Notes under the pieces: generated by a model
Databases searched by the model: none
Told to the model about the DNA's origin: nothing
Seen by the model: the letters and a program-made list of their open reading frames with translations, nothing else
Position numbers and translations under genes: made by a program
Part shown: one piece after another, positions 42,227 to 50,452 of the stretch
Position numbering within the stretch: the stretch's first letter is position 1
Layout of the letters: every line of letters starts with the position of its first letter
Source: Solirubrobacter sp963837485
Lineage (GTDB): Bacteria > Actinomycetota > Thermoleophilia > Solirubrobacterales > Solirubrobacteraceae
Direction of reading: 5' to 3'
NCBI GenBank assembly: GCA_963837485.1
Contig: CAWINP010000015.1
Location: 1 to 64,000, forward strand
DNA length: 64,000 bases

Positions 42227-43084
42227 ATGCTCTCAGCTGTGAGCACCATCACCGAGCACGAAGCAGAGCAGGTCGCCAAGGCGAACGCGAGCGGGCGGTC
42301 GCCCGTCGTCTTCATCCACGGGCTGTGGCTGCTGGGCAGCAGCTGGGACCGCTGGTCGGATCACTTCGAGGCCAACGGGTTCGCCGCGCTCTCGCCCGGG
42401 TGGCCCGACGATCCCGAGACGGTCGCCGAGGCCAACCAGACGCCGGAGGTGCTCGCCGGCAAGAGCATCGAGGACGTCGCCGACCACTACGCCGAGATCA
42501 TCGCCGGGCTGGAACGCAAGCCGGCGATCGTCGGCCACTCGTTCGGCGGCCTGCTGACCGAGATCCTCGCCGGGCGCGGGCTGTCCGCGGTCTCGGTGGC
42601 GATCTCGCCGGCGCCGTTCCGCGGCGTGCTGCCGCTGCCGATCTCGGCGCTGCGCTCGTCGGCGCCGGTGCTGCACAACCCGCTGAACCGCAACCGCGCG
42701 GTGCCGCTCACCTACGACCAGTTCCGCTACGCGTTCGCGAACGCGGTCGGCGAGGACCAGGCCAGGGAGCTGTACGACACCTACGCGGTCCCGGCGCCCG
42801 GGCAGCCGCTCTTCCAGGCGGCGACGGCGAACTTCAACCCGTGGACCGAGGCGAAGGTCGACAGCGAGAACCCCGACCGCGGGCCGCTGCTGATCATCTC
42901 CGGCGAGCAGGACCACACGGTGCCGTGGGCGATCGCCAACGCCTCCTTCAAACGCGAGGAGCGCAACCCGGGCGTGACCGAGATCGTCTCGATCCCCGGC
43001 CGCGGCCATGCCCTGACGATCGACAGCGGCTGGCAGGAGGTCGCCGACAAGGCGCTGGAGTTCGTCAAGCGCTTCGTCAGCTGA
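42227..43084 (+). CDS. Alpha/beta hydrolase
   Basis: A 285-residue alpha/beta hydrolase with a complete triad pattern: PVVFIHGLWLLGSSWDRW near residue 28, the nucleophile in VGHSFGGLLTEIL near residue 103, Asp in ISGEQDHTVP and His in PGRGHALTID. It has no signal peptide. Start ATG 42227 or GTG 42239. It diverges from the SpoIIE gene across 48 bases that must hold both promoters, and its last 8 bases overlap the convergent flavoprotein gene. The substrate is unknown. Confidence 0.87.
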   Translation: MLSAVSTITEHEAEQVAKANASGRSPVVFIHGLWLLGSSWDRWSDHFEANGFAALSPGWPDDPETVAEANQTPEVLAGKSIEDVADHYAEIIAGLERKPAIVGHSFGGLLTEILAGRGLSAVSVAISPAPFRGVLPLPISALRSSAPVLHNPLNRNRAVPLTYDQFRYAFANAVGEDQARELYDTYAVPAPGQPLFQAATANFNPWTEAKVDSENPDRGPLLIISGEQDHTVPWAIANASFKREERNPGVTEIVSIPGRGHALTIDSGWQEVADKALEFVKRFVS

Positions 43085-44414
43085 GCAGCGCGAGCAGCTG
43101 CTCGCGCTCCGGGCCCGCCATCCCCGGCGGGCCAGCGCCGGCGGCGAGCGCGAGCGCCCGCTGGGCCAGCTCGGGATCGTCGAGGTCGGCCGGGGAGCCG
43201 AGGCAGCCGCGGTGGGCCATCATCGCGCGGAAGACGTCCGGGTCGCGCATCGCCGCGGGCCCGATCGCGGCGCGCGCCGGGTTGGTGGGGCGCGGGCGGG
43301 GGAGGCCGTTGCGGAGCGCTTGGATCTCCTCGAGCCGCGCACGGTCGATCGCGACGGTGTCGCGATACCAGGGCGCGACCCCGGCCTCGGTGGCCGCGTC
43401 CCACGCGGTCGCGAAGCGGACCGGGTCCTCCTCGCGCGCGGCGTCGCGCAGGAGCTGCGCGTGCCGGAGGCCGAGCGAGATGCCGCGGCCCAGCGACGGG
43501 TTCGTGCACGCGAACGCGTCGGCCAGAAGGGCGAGCCCGGTGACGCCGTCGGGGAGGCGGCGGTAGCGGTCGACGATCCCGCCCATCGCCACAACGTCGG
43601 TCGTCGGCTCGCCGTCGAGCCAGTGCGCGTGCAGCGGGAGCGCGGCGACCACGGCGGTCCAGCGGTCGGCGTCGCGGATGCGCTTGAGCGGCTGGTCGCC
43701 CGTCGCGGTGTAGACGGTCACCGACCAGGTGTCGCGGTCGCCGGGCAGCGTGAGGATCGAGATCGTCCCGACCGGCATGTTGATCGGCCCGCGCACCTGC
43801 GGCGGCGTGCCACGGAAGAAACGTCCGTAGTAGAGAAAGCCGGAATCCTCGGCGTCCTCGTGGATCGGCTGCGAGAGCAGGTTCGGGAGCGGCGAGCGGC
43901 GCCCCATGGCGTCGACTACGAGGTCGGCGCGCAGCTGCTCCCCCGTGTCGGTGCGCACTCCGCAGACCCGCGGCTCGCCGAGCAGCTCGATCACGCCGGT
44001 GCCGCGGCGGACGTCGAGCTCCTGCTCGACGACGCGCGCGAACGCGAGCTCGAGCGTCGTCCGCCGGACCGCGACGGTCAGGAAGCGCTCGTCGCCGTCG
44101 CGCGGCCCGGCCGCGGCGAGCGGCGGCGGCATCATGCCCAGCAGGTCGAAGGGCGGTGCGCCGGACTCCGACAGCGCGTCGAGCACGTCCGGCAGCTCGG
44201 AGCGGAGCACCCCGTGCCCGAGCGGCTGCAGGAAGTGCGCCATGCGGAACTGGGTCACTCCGGCGCGCTCCCAGCGCTCCCACGCGTCCTCGGGCGAGTC
44301 CGGCAGCGGCCCGGGATCGCGCTCGAGCACGGTCACGTCGTGGCCGTCGCGGCGCAGCATCAGCCCGGCGGCGAGCCCGCACACGCCCGCGCCGGCGATC
44401 ACGATCCGGGCCAC
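43077..44414 (-). CDS. FAD-dependent monooxygenase/reductase-like flavoprotein
   Basis: A 445-residue flavoprotein. The N-terminal dinucleotide fold MARIVIAGAGVCGLAAGLML binds FAD. VVDAMGRRSPLPNLL is the middle motif, and VTGLALLADAFACTNPSLGRG matches the GD motif region of aromatic hydroxylase/geranylgeranyl-reductase-like enzymes, with A in place of G before DA. The substrate is unknown. It ends overlapping the convergent hydrolase and lies 9 bases downstream of an epoxide-hydrolase-like gene, so the two may act in one pathway. Confidence 0.8.
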   Translation of the reverse strand: MARIVIAGAGVCGLAAGLMLRRDGHDVTVLERDPGPLPDSPEDAWERWERAGVTQFRMAHFLQPLGHGVLRSELPDVLDALSESGAPPFDLLGMMPPPLAAAGPRDGDERFLTVAVRRTTLELAFARVVEQELDVRRGTGVIELLGEPRVCGVRTDTGEQLRADLVVDAMGRRSPLPNLLSQPIHEDAEDSGFLYYGRFFRGTPPQVRGPINMPVGTISILTLPGDRDTWSVTVYTATGDQPLKRIRDADRWTAVVAALPLHAHWLDGEPTTDVVAMGGIVDRYRRLPDGVTGLALLADAFACTNPSLGRGISLGLRHAQLLRDAAREEDPVRFATAWDAATEAGVAPWYRDTVAIDRARLEEIQALRNGLPRPRPTNPARAAIGPAAMRDPDVFRAMMAHRGCLGSPADLDDPELAQRALALAAGAGPPGMAGPEREQLLALLS

Positions 44415-44423
44415 GTCCCGACC

Positions 44424-45284
44424 CTACTGCCGGGCGGCGTGCTCGATCAACAGGCGCGCGAGCGCGTCGGGGTTCTCCTCCGGGATCCAGTGCGCGGTAC
44501 GCGGGACGATCGCGCCGGTCACGTCCTCGGCGACCTCGCGCATCATCTCCTCGACGAGCGGGCCGGATGTGCTGATCTCACCTCCGACCGCGAGCACCGG
44601 AATGGTCAGCTTGCCGTGCCGCTGCAGCGCGGCGCGGTTGTCGTGGGCGTCCTGGTCGAACGTGCGGTAGACCTCGAAGCCGGCCCGCATGGCGCCCGGC
44701 GCCGAGTACGCCGACGCGTAGACGTCGAGGTCGGCGTCGTCGATCGGGACGAAGCAGCGGGCGACGAAGAACGTCTGCAGGTACCGCCGCTCGCGCCCGG
44801 CGACCAGCATCTCCGGCACGTCGCGCGCTCCGTGGAACGCGAAGTGCCACACGCGCGGGTCGCTGCGCAGGCGGTCGAAGACCGCGGTGCCGGGCAGCGG
44901 CGCGTCCATCACGACCAGGTGAGACACCTCGTCGCGGTAGGCCTGCGCGTACGCGTAGGCGACCATCAGGCCGATGTCGTGGCCGGCGATGACGCACGGT
45001 TCCTCAATTGAAAGGTGGTCGCGCACGAGCGCGTGGACGTCGGCGGCCATCGTGCGCTTGTCGTAGCCGGCGACCGGCCGCCAGGAGTGGCCGGCGCCGC
45101 GATAGTCGGGCGCCACGACGCGCAGGCCGGCGGCGGTCAGCCGCGGGATCAGGCTCCGCCACTCCCACCACGTCTGCGGGAACCCGTGCACGAGCACGAT
45201 CGTGCGCCGGCCGGCTCCCGCGGTCACGTAGTGCAGCCGCAGTCCCGGCTCGATGTCGGCCATCCCATGCTCGATGTCGTCCAT
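44424..45284 (-). CDS. Epoxide-hydrolase-like alpha/beta hydrolase
   Basis: A 286-residue alpha/beta hydrolase with the epoxide hydrolase pattern. The oxyanion motif is LVHGFPQTWWEWRSLIP near residue 32, the Asp nucleophile is in VIAGHDIGLMVAY near residue 97, and a catalytic His is in VPRTAHWIPEENPDAL. A cap domain lies between. ATG 45284 was chosen because it gives a normal N-terminus; the open frame extends further upstream without family similarity. The physiological substrate is unknown. Confidence 0.87.
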   Translation of the reverse strand: MDDIEHGMADIEPGLRLHYVTAGAGRRTIVLVHGFPQTWWEWRSLIPRLTAAGLRVVAPDYRGAGHSWRPVAGYDKRTMAADVHALVRDHLSIEEPCVIAGHDIGLMVAYAYAQAYRDEVSHLVVMDAPLPGTAVFDRLRSDPRVWHFAFHGARDVPEMLVAGRERRYLQTFFVARCFVPIDDADLDVYASAYSAPGAMRAGFEVYRTFDQDAHDNRAALQRHGKLTIPVLAVGGEISTSGPLVEEMMREVAEDVTGAIVPRTAHWIPEENPDALARLLIEHAARQ

Positions 45285-45428
45285 GGCCGCGAGTCTCGTA
45301 AGGGCCCGCGCCGCGCGCCAATGACAATCCGTGACCCGCGTCATCTTCCCGGGCCGTCGGCGCGGCCGCAATCTCAGGGGCGTCCACCGATTGGCTCGCG
45401 CGGGCGACGCCGCCAGAGTGGCGGCGTC

Positions 45429-46010
45429 ATGGAGCACCGGCCCCTCGGACTCGGCGGAGCGCACCGCCGGCATCTCCCGCGCGGGCGGCGCGCGGGGCGG
45501 CAGACGTGGCGCCGGCGGCTGGCGAGCGTGGTCTTCGTGGCGCTGGCCGGGTTCGGCGTGCTCGGCGCGGTCGGTGTCGTCTCGTCCGGCGATCCCGGCG
45601 CGATCCCGGCCGTGGTCTTCGCCCTCGTGCTGCTGCCGTTCCCGTATCTGGCCCGGCCGCTGCGCGGCGGGCGCCTCGGTCCTCGCGCCCCGCGCCGGGG
45701 GTGGGGACTGCGCGTCTCGGTCGAATCCGCCGCGGCGCGCGGTGAGGAGCTCGTCGTCGGCCTGCGCGGCCGCGCCGAGGTCGGCCTGATCGGCACGGCG
45801 TGGGTGGACCGCTCCGTCTATCGGGGCACGGCCGCGGATCCCATGCGCGTCTTCGAGGCCCGGACGTGGGCCGACGGCGTCGCGCGGCTGCGCGTGCCCG
45901 CCGACGCGCCGTTCTCCTACGAGGGACGGCACCTCTCGACCGCGTGGGCGGTGGCCGTGCGACGGCCGTCCGGGCGCGTGGCCATGCGGCCGGTGTGGGT
46001 GACGCCGTGA
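45429..46010 (+). CDS. Membrane protein of unknown function
   Basis: A 193-residue protein. A basic N-terminus of about 35 residues is followed by two membrane helices (ASVVFVALAGFGVLGAVGVV and AIPAVVFALVLLPFPYLA) and then a beta-rich domain (LRVSVESAAARGEELVVGLR, VFEARTWADGVARLRVP) that may lie outside or inside. No family was recognised. Its stop overlaps the next start (GTGA), so the two proteins are probably partners. Confidence 0.65.
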   Translation: MEHRPLGLGGAHRRHLPRGRRAGRQTWRRRLASVVFVALAGFGVLGAVGVVSSGDPGAIPAVVFALVLLPFPYLARPLRGGRLGPRAPRRGWGLRVSVESAAARGEELVVGLRGRAEVGLIGTAWVDRSVYRGTAADPMRVFEARTWADGVARLRVPADAPFSYEGRHLSTAWAVAVRRPSGRVAMRPVWVTP

Positions 46011-46357
46011 GCGGCTGGATCGCGCTCGAGCTCGATCGCACGGCGTGGAACGCCGGCGAGGAGGTCACCGGCCGCTTCGCGGCCAAGTGGCGGCAGAGCG
46101 CGGTGACGGCGCGGATCGGGCTCGACTACGTGGAGACCACGCGGATGGGGACCGTCGTGCGGGTCCGCGGGCCTCGCGTCGAGCGTCCCGCGGGGCCCTT
46201 CGCGATCGCGCTGCCGCCGGACGCGCCGCCGACGCTCGAGGTCCGGCACGCGAACACCGTCCTCGCCACCGTCACGTGGCGCGTCGAGGTCCGCATCGCG
46301 CGCTTCGGCCCGGATGACACCGCCTGGGAGTCGCTCACGGTGACGCGGCCGGCCTGA
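46007..46357 (+). CDS. Small beta-sandwich-like protein of unknown function
   Basis: A 116-residue soluble protein with a strand-rich pattern: WIALELDRTAWNAGEEVTGRF, then PAGPFAIALPPDAPPTLEV and VTWRVEVRIAR. The spacing of GEEVTG and the LPPDAPPT segment recalls arrestin-like or Spo0M-like sandwiches, but this is a weak resemblance. It overlaps the upstream membrane protein gene by 4 bases. Confidence 0.55.
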   Translation: MSGWIALELDRTAWNAGEEVTGRFAAKWRQSAVTARIGLDYVETTRMGTVVRVRGPRVERPAGPFAIALPPDAPPTLEVRHANTVLATVTWRVEVRIARFGPDDTAWESLTVTRPA

Positions 46358-46366
46358 CGCCCGCGC

Positions 46367-48004
46367 TCAGAGCGTCGGCTCGAGGATGCTGCGGTGCACG
46401 CGGCGCCGGCCGTCCTGGCGCCAGACATAGTCGATCAGCCCGTCGGCGCGCAGCGTGTAGCGCGAGCTCCCGTGGCGTTCGAGCTCGCCGTCCTCGGAGA
46501 AGACCCAGCGGCAGCGGAACGCGACTGCGCTCGTGCGCCGGCAGCGCCGCGTCTCCTGGCCGCTGAACGCGCCGCCGCGCGCGAGATCGACGGCCCGCGT
46601 GAGCGCGTCGAGCGCTTTCGTGCTCAGGCGACGCGCGGGGATCGCCGACAGCCTTGCTGTCGCGACGGCGCCGTCACCGGCGATCGCGTCGACGCGGACA
46701 GCGTGGACGCGCGTGCCCGACGGCGTGGGGACGGCGAGCGTCGTCCGTCCTGCGGGAACCGACAGGCTGACGTCCGCGGCGGTCGAGCCACGAACCGTGA
46801 CGTGCAGAGCGGCCGCGCGCGTGAGCACGACGTCGAGGCGACCCTGGCGCAACAGCACGCGGTCCTCCCCCGGCAGCGCGATGGCGAGCCGGTCGAGACC
46901 GGCGGCGTCGCCGATCAGCGCCAGCCGCGAGCTCCGCTGCGGCACCTGCGTGAGCACCGCGACGCGGCCGTCGGGTAGGAGGTCGACGTCGGTCACGCCC
47001 GCCAGGACCGCGCCGGCCGCCGCGCGGCCGTCGGTCGCGACCGAGCGCAGATCCGGGAAGCCCGCGTCCGCCGGGTACCCGAGGCCGCGAACGAGCGTGC
47101 GGATGCGGCCGTCGCGCCCGATCTCGAACACGCCGCGGTCGCCGCCGACAAGCACGCGCCCGTCGTCGAGCGCGCGCACGGCGGTGATGTACCCCAGCGC
47201 GACGCCGGTCGCCGGCGCTCCTTCTCTCCAGCCGCGCCCGCCGCCCGCCAGGGGCGCGATGACGCCCGCGGCGTCGACCCGGAGTACACGCTTGACCGGT
47301 AAATTCTCCGCGATCGCGAACGACCCGTCCGGGAACGCCGACACGTCCACCGGCTGGCCGATGCGGGCGGCGCGAGCGCCGCCCGCGACCACGTCGACGC
47401 GGCCGCCCGGCCACACCCGCTCCACGACGCGCCGTATCGCGTCGCCGGCCAGCACGCTGCCGTCGGCGAGGACGTCGATGCCGTCGGCCGAGCGATCTTC
47501 GCCGTCCGGCGCCAGCCAGTGCGCGAGCCCGTCCGGCGCGACCGACGCGGTACCTGCCGGGCCGCCCATCACGATCCCGCCGCCGGGCGCGATCGCGGCC
47601 GTCGTGACGAAGAGGTCTTCGGCGTTCAGCGTGAACTCGTCCCCGGCGTCGCCGTGGACCGGGACGATCCGCATGCGGCCGTCCGGCGACAGCTTCACCA
47701 GCCTGCCGTCGGAGCACAGCAGGATCGAGCCGTCGGCGAAGTGGTCCAGGCACGAGCCGTCGATCCGCCGCTCGGTCGCGGACCACGCCTCGGGCCAGGG
47801 GAGCTCGTCCTCGCAGTAGTCGAGCCGGCCGCACAGCAGCGGCACCGCGGCCCCGGGGGACTCCGAGCCCGCGATCGTGAACACGGTCGCGACGTCGGCT
47901 GCCGCCGGCGCCCCGCCCGCGAGCACGGCGGCGGCGGCCAGCACGGCGACGAGACGAAGCGGCGGCACCCCAGGCACACTCGACCGGCGCTCGCCGGCCG
48001 TCAT
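46367..48004 (-). CDS. Exported beta-propeller-like protein
   Basis: A 545-residue secreted protein. The signal peptide is near residues 15-37 (PLRLVAVLAAAAVLAGGAPA). A repeated pattern of short strands (DGSILLCSDGRLVKLSPDGR, DGIDVLADGSVLAGDAIRRV, DDGRVLVGGDRGVFEIGRDG) suggests an NHL-like six- or seven-bladed propeller over about 340 residues. A separate C-terminal domain with a Cys pair (RRCRRTSAVAFRCRW) follows. Its role is unknown. It marks the left border of the accessory region. Confidence 0.7.
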   Translation of the reverse strand: MTAGERRSSVPGVPPLRLVAVLAAAAVLAGGAPAAADVATVFTIAGSESPGAAVPLLCGRLDYCEDELPWPEAWSATERRIDGSCLDHFADGSILLCSDGRLVKLSPDGRMRIVPVHGDAGDEFTLNAEDLFVTTAAIAPGGGIVMGGPAGTASVAPDGLAHWLAPDGEDRSADGIDVLADGSVLAGDAIRRVVERVWPGGRVDVVAGGARAARIGQPVDVSAFPDGSFAIAENLPVKRVLRVDAAGVIAPLAGGGRGWREGAPATGVALGYITAVRALDDGRVLVGGDRGVFEIGRDGRIRTLVRGLGYPADAGFPDLRSVATDGRAAAGAVLAGVTDVDLLPDGRVAVLTQVPQRSSRLALIGDAAGLDRLAIALPGEDRVLLRQGRLDVVLTRAAALHVTVRGSTAADVSLSVPAGRTTLAVPTPSGTRVHAVRVDAIAGDGAVATARLSAIPARRLSTKALDALTRAVDLARGGAFSGQETRRCRRTSAVAFRCRWVFSEDGELERHGSSRYTLRADGLIDYVWRQDGRRRVHRSILEPTL

Positions 48005-48147
48005 CGGTGACGACTACCGCGGACCGTCCGCGCCAACTACGGTGCGACCGTAGTCCCGCTACTCCAGGGCCGGCACGCGGCGCCCGCACCGCAGACGCAT
48101 CGGTCGACGCGACGTCCGCTCAGCCGATTCGCGCGCGCCTCCGACGG

Positions 48148-48312
48148 CTACGCTGGTTCGCGGTAGCGCTGCTGCTGTGCTCCTGCCTCGCCGTTGGTGT
48201 CAACCCGGGGCCCCCACGCCTCGCGCGGCTTGCCCTCCTCGAACTTCTTCAGCGGCTCCGCGCCGGCCACCGCCAGGAACTGCAACCGGCTCGTGTCGAT
48301 CGGCAACCTCAC
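48148..48312 (-). pseudogene. Truncated mobile-element regulatory protein (Pra/SCO3933-like)
   Basis: A 54-residue open frame from GTG 48312 with a strong ribosome binding site (GGGAGG, 9 bases upstream). Its first 42 residues (VRLPIDTSRLQFLAVAGAEP, then LKKFEEGKPR and RVDTNGEA) match the start of the small conserved regulatory proteins next to GntR genes in actinomycete integrative conjugative elements and plasmids. The usual protein is about twice as long. Here the similarity stops after DTNGEA and the frame ends after 12 unrelated residues, so the gene is cut at about 48185. Family assignment is from memory of the N-terminal pattern. Confidence 0.6.
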
Positions 48313-48329
48313 CAGCGACCACCTCCCGC

Positions 48330-48379
48330 ACTTGTAATTCCAAGTTGGACGCCAAGGTAGGCAACTTGGAATTACAAGT
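48330..48379. promoter_or_regulatory. Double operator: perfect 17-base inverted repeat
   Basis: ACTTGTAATTCCAAGTT at 48330-48346 and its exact reverse complement at 48363-48379, centres 33 bases apart (about three helical turns). Each arm is itself a partial palindrome, CTTG-N6-CAAG. A third, 14 of 15 match lies at the start codon of the GntR gene (50192-50206), so this is most likely the binding site of that regulator, placed in the promoter of the truncated gene at 48148. Confidence 0.85.
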
Positions 48380-48430
48380 CAACGGTCACGCGTCTCGACG
48401 GTCGCCACCACAACACGCGCTGTTCCGGTG

Positions 48431-49438
48431 CTACGCCAGCTGCAGCGCGCCGTCGCGCCACTGCAAGAGCACCGTCGTGTGCTTGACCTGAGCCCCCGAC
48501 GCCGGGTCGACCCCGAACTCACCGAGCAGCGTCGTCGTCTCCAGCTCGCTCGCCACGCTCCACAGCGCCGCACGATCGGTGCTTCCAGCCAGCTCGGCGC
48601 AGCGCGTGGCGATCGCAGCCGCGGCCGCGGCCTGCACGGCCGGATAGTCGGGTTCAGCGCCAGCGAGCTCGCGGTAGGCGGCCACGAAATCCGCGTCCGC
48701 CGGCCCGAGCTCGGGACGCGCATCGCCTCGCGCGAACCACTGCGCGATCCCGTAGACGCCGTCGACGTCGTCAACCTCCAAGGCGAACTCCTGCACACCT
48801 GCCGCGATCGAACAGATCGCCCTTGGCGGGTTCGCTGCCGCCTGTGCCTCGCGCACGATCGCGACGTCGTCCTCGAACGTTCCGCACGAGAACAGGTCCC
48901 AGTCGTCTGATGGATCCTCGAACGACCACCCATCACCCACGCGATGCTCGACCGCCTCCAGGCCGTCACGTGCAGCTTGCTCGACCGCACCCCGAGCCAC
49001 CTGTCGACCGAAGCGACCGCGGGCGCGCACCACCCACAGCGGCGCGCGCTCGGACTCGTCCGCCCGCGACTCGACGAACGGCACCGCGTAGCGACTCGTC
49101 GGCGCCAGCACCGACACGATCCGCCCCGGGCACAGCGCCTGCACGTCATCCCCGGAGCCGCCCTGGTTCCAGAGCACGGCGTCGATCTCGGTCATCGCCT
49201 GGCCGGCCGCGCGCATCAGCTGCGTCGAGTACGGCCCCAGCAGCAGGTCGCAACGCGACGCCACGCGGCCGAACCGATCCGTGAACTGCTCGGGATCGCT
49301 GCCGTCGTCCTCGATCTCGAACTCGACGTCCGTGCCCGCGAGCCGCTGCCACGCCATCAGCCCGTGCGCCGCCTGCCGACCGAACCGCCCGTAGCGACCG
49401 GTCAACGACAGGCACGCCCCGACCCGCAGCGGCGTCAT
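48431..49438 (-). CDS. Cytosolic periplasmic-binding-protein-like sensor
   Basis: A 335-residue protein of the type I periplasmic-binding-protein fold (branched-chain amino acid/amide receptor type): VGACLSLTGRYGRFGRQAAH at the very N-terminus, then GLMAWQRLAG, RCDLLLGPYSTQLMRA and YPAVQAAAAAAIATRCAEL. There is no signal peptide or lipobox, so it stays in the cytosol, as does AmiC of Pseudomonas, which is a sensor and not a transporter part. Its ATG overlaps the stop of the upstream GntR gene by 4 bases, so a joint regulatory role is likely. No ABC transporter genes are near. Confidence 0.8.
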   Translation of the reverse strand: MTPLRVGACLSLTGRYGRFGRQAAHGLMAWQRLAGTDVEFEIEDDGSDPEQFTDRFGRVASRCDLLLGPYSTQLMRAAGQAMTEIDAVLWNQGGSGDDVQALCPGRIVSVLAPTSRYAVPFVESRADESERAPLWVVRARGRFGRQVARGAVEQAARDGLEAVEHRVGDGWSFEDPSDDWDLFSCGTFEDDVAIVREAQAAANPPRAICSIAAGVQEFALEVDDVDGVYGIAQWFARGDARPELGPADADFVAAYRELAGAEPDYPAVQAAAAAAIATRCAELAGSTDRAALWSVASELETTTLLGEFGVDPASGAQVKHTTVLLQWRDGALQLA

Positions 49439-50199
49439 CGCATGGCGACCTCATACCGGAACTGATGCTTGTCCGCCGCCGCGATCGTCTCCTGTACCTC
49501 CACCGGCAATCCGTCCGAGTCGTACACCGTCCGGAGCACGCGCACGACGGGCACACCGAGGCCGAGTTGCAGCGCGTCCGCCTCATCCGGCGTCGGCATT
49601 CGACATTCCAGGTCATCGACCGACCGCTGCAACTGGCGCCCAATCGGACCGCGCGGGTCCTCGATCAATCCGTACACGCCGCCCGCGATCCGCTGCGGCT
49701 CCGCGATCGCGGTGCCATCAGCAACATCGCTCGGGTAGTAGCTGTCACACAGCGCCACCGGTTCGTCGTTCACCACGAACAGCCGCCGACGGACCACGAC
49801 TTCCGAACCCTGATCGGCGTCGAGCCGTAGCGCCACGCTCTCCGGCGCCGGCACCCGGCCGACCTTGAGCAGCCGCTGCTCGGGCACCTGGCCCTGCTCC
49901 TCGACCTGCGCGTTGAAGCCCGACAAGCCAGCCTTGCGATGCCGCCGAAACGCCGCCCCCGACAACAGCAACCGCACATGCGGCTTCGCCCGCACGAAGA
50001 CCCCGCGACCCTGCTCGGCGATCAGCAGACCCTCGGCCTTGAGCAGCGCGGTGGCACGGCGCACCGTTGGACGACTCGTGCCGTACCGCTCGGCAAGCTG
50101 ATTCTCAGACGGCAGTCGCTCGCCGGCTTCGAGATCGCCGCCGAGGATCGATGCCCGCAGCTCCTTGACGATGTCCTCGTACGGGAACCGGCTTGGCAT
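49435..50199 (-). CDS. GntR/HutC-type regulator with UTRA domain (KorSA-like)
   Basis: A 254-residue repressor-type protein. The winged helix shows RLPSENQLAERYGTSRPTVR with ATALLKAEGLLI near residue 28, and the UTRA domain shows VVVRRRLFVVNDEPVALCDS, YYPSDVADGT, GGVYGLIEDPRGPIGRQLQR and GVPVVRVLRTVYDSDGLPVE. The pattern fits the GntR regulators carried by actinomycete integrative elements (KorSA type). The ATG at 50199 lies within a copy of the operator, and no ribosome binding site is visible, so the gene is probably leaderless and autoregulated. Confidence 0.88.
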   Translation of the reverse strand: MPSRFPYEDIVKELRASILGGDLEAGERLPSENQLAERYGTSRPTVRRATALLKAEGLLIAEQGRGVFVRAKPHVRLLLSGAAFRRHRKAGLSGFNAQVEEQGQVPEQRLLKVGRVPAPESVALRLDADQGSEVVVRRRLFVVNDEPVALCDSYYPSDVADGTAIAEPQRIAGGVYGLIEDPRGPIGRQLQRSVDDLECRMPTPDEADALQLGLGVPVVRVLRTVYDSDGLPVEVQETIAAADKHQFRYEVAMR

Positions 50200-50206
50200 T
50201 ACAAGT
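50192..50206. promoter_or_regulatory. Operator copy over the GntR start codon
   Basis: CTTGGCATTACAAGT differs by one base from the arm of the inverted repeat at 48363-48379. The start codon ATG (50199-50197, minus strand) is inside it, and TGTAAT on the minus strand could double as a -10 element for a leaderless transcript. Confidence 0.75.
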
Positions 50207-50452
50207 GCAGCCTACCCCGCGCCCATTGCGACAACGACGGTGCTCGAGCTCCCTCCGATCGGGAACTCGTACGCGCCGACGTCACGCCTCTGCAGCGGAC
50301 GCAACGAGTCCGACCAGGTGGCGCTTCGGTTGCTCGTTCGTGGCGAGCGTGTCGACTCGACTTGCTCAGACGCTCGCTTTGCATCGCATGCATCAGGAGA
50401 TACAGATGGGGTCCAGCGCCGCACAGCGGCATCACGATTCGTCGTGCACGTG
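50207..50452. other. Intergenic region without recognised genes
   Basis: About 250 bases upstream of the GntR gene and downstream of the DUF4386-type gene. Several short frames exist on both strands, but none has family-like sequence or a ribosome binding site. It may hold the upstream part of the regulator promoter. Confidence 0.5.

Noticed and set aside
48000..48147. A direct repeat of the selC 3' end as the left attachment site
   Set aside because: I looked for a copy of the tRNA 3' part near the truncated gene and found none of convincing length. The hairpin ACTACGG/CCGTAGT at 48036-48054 is unrelated.
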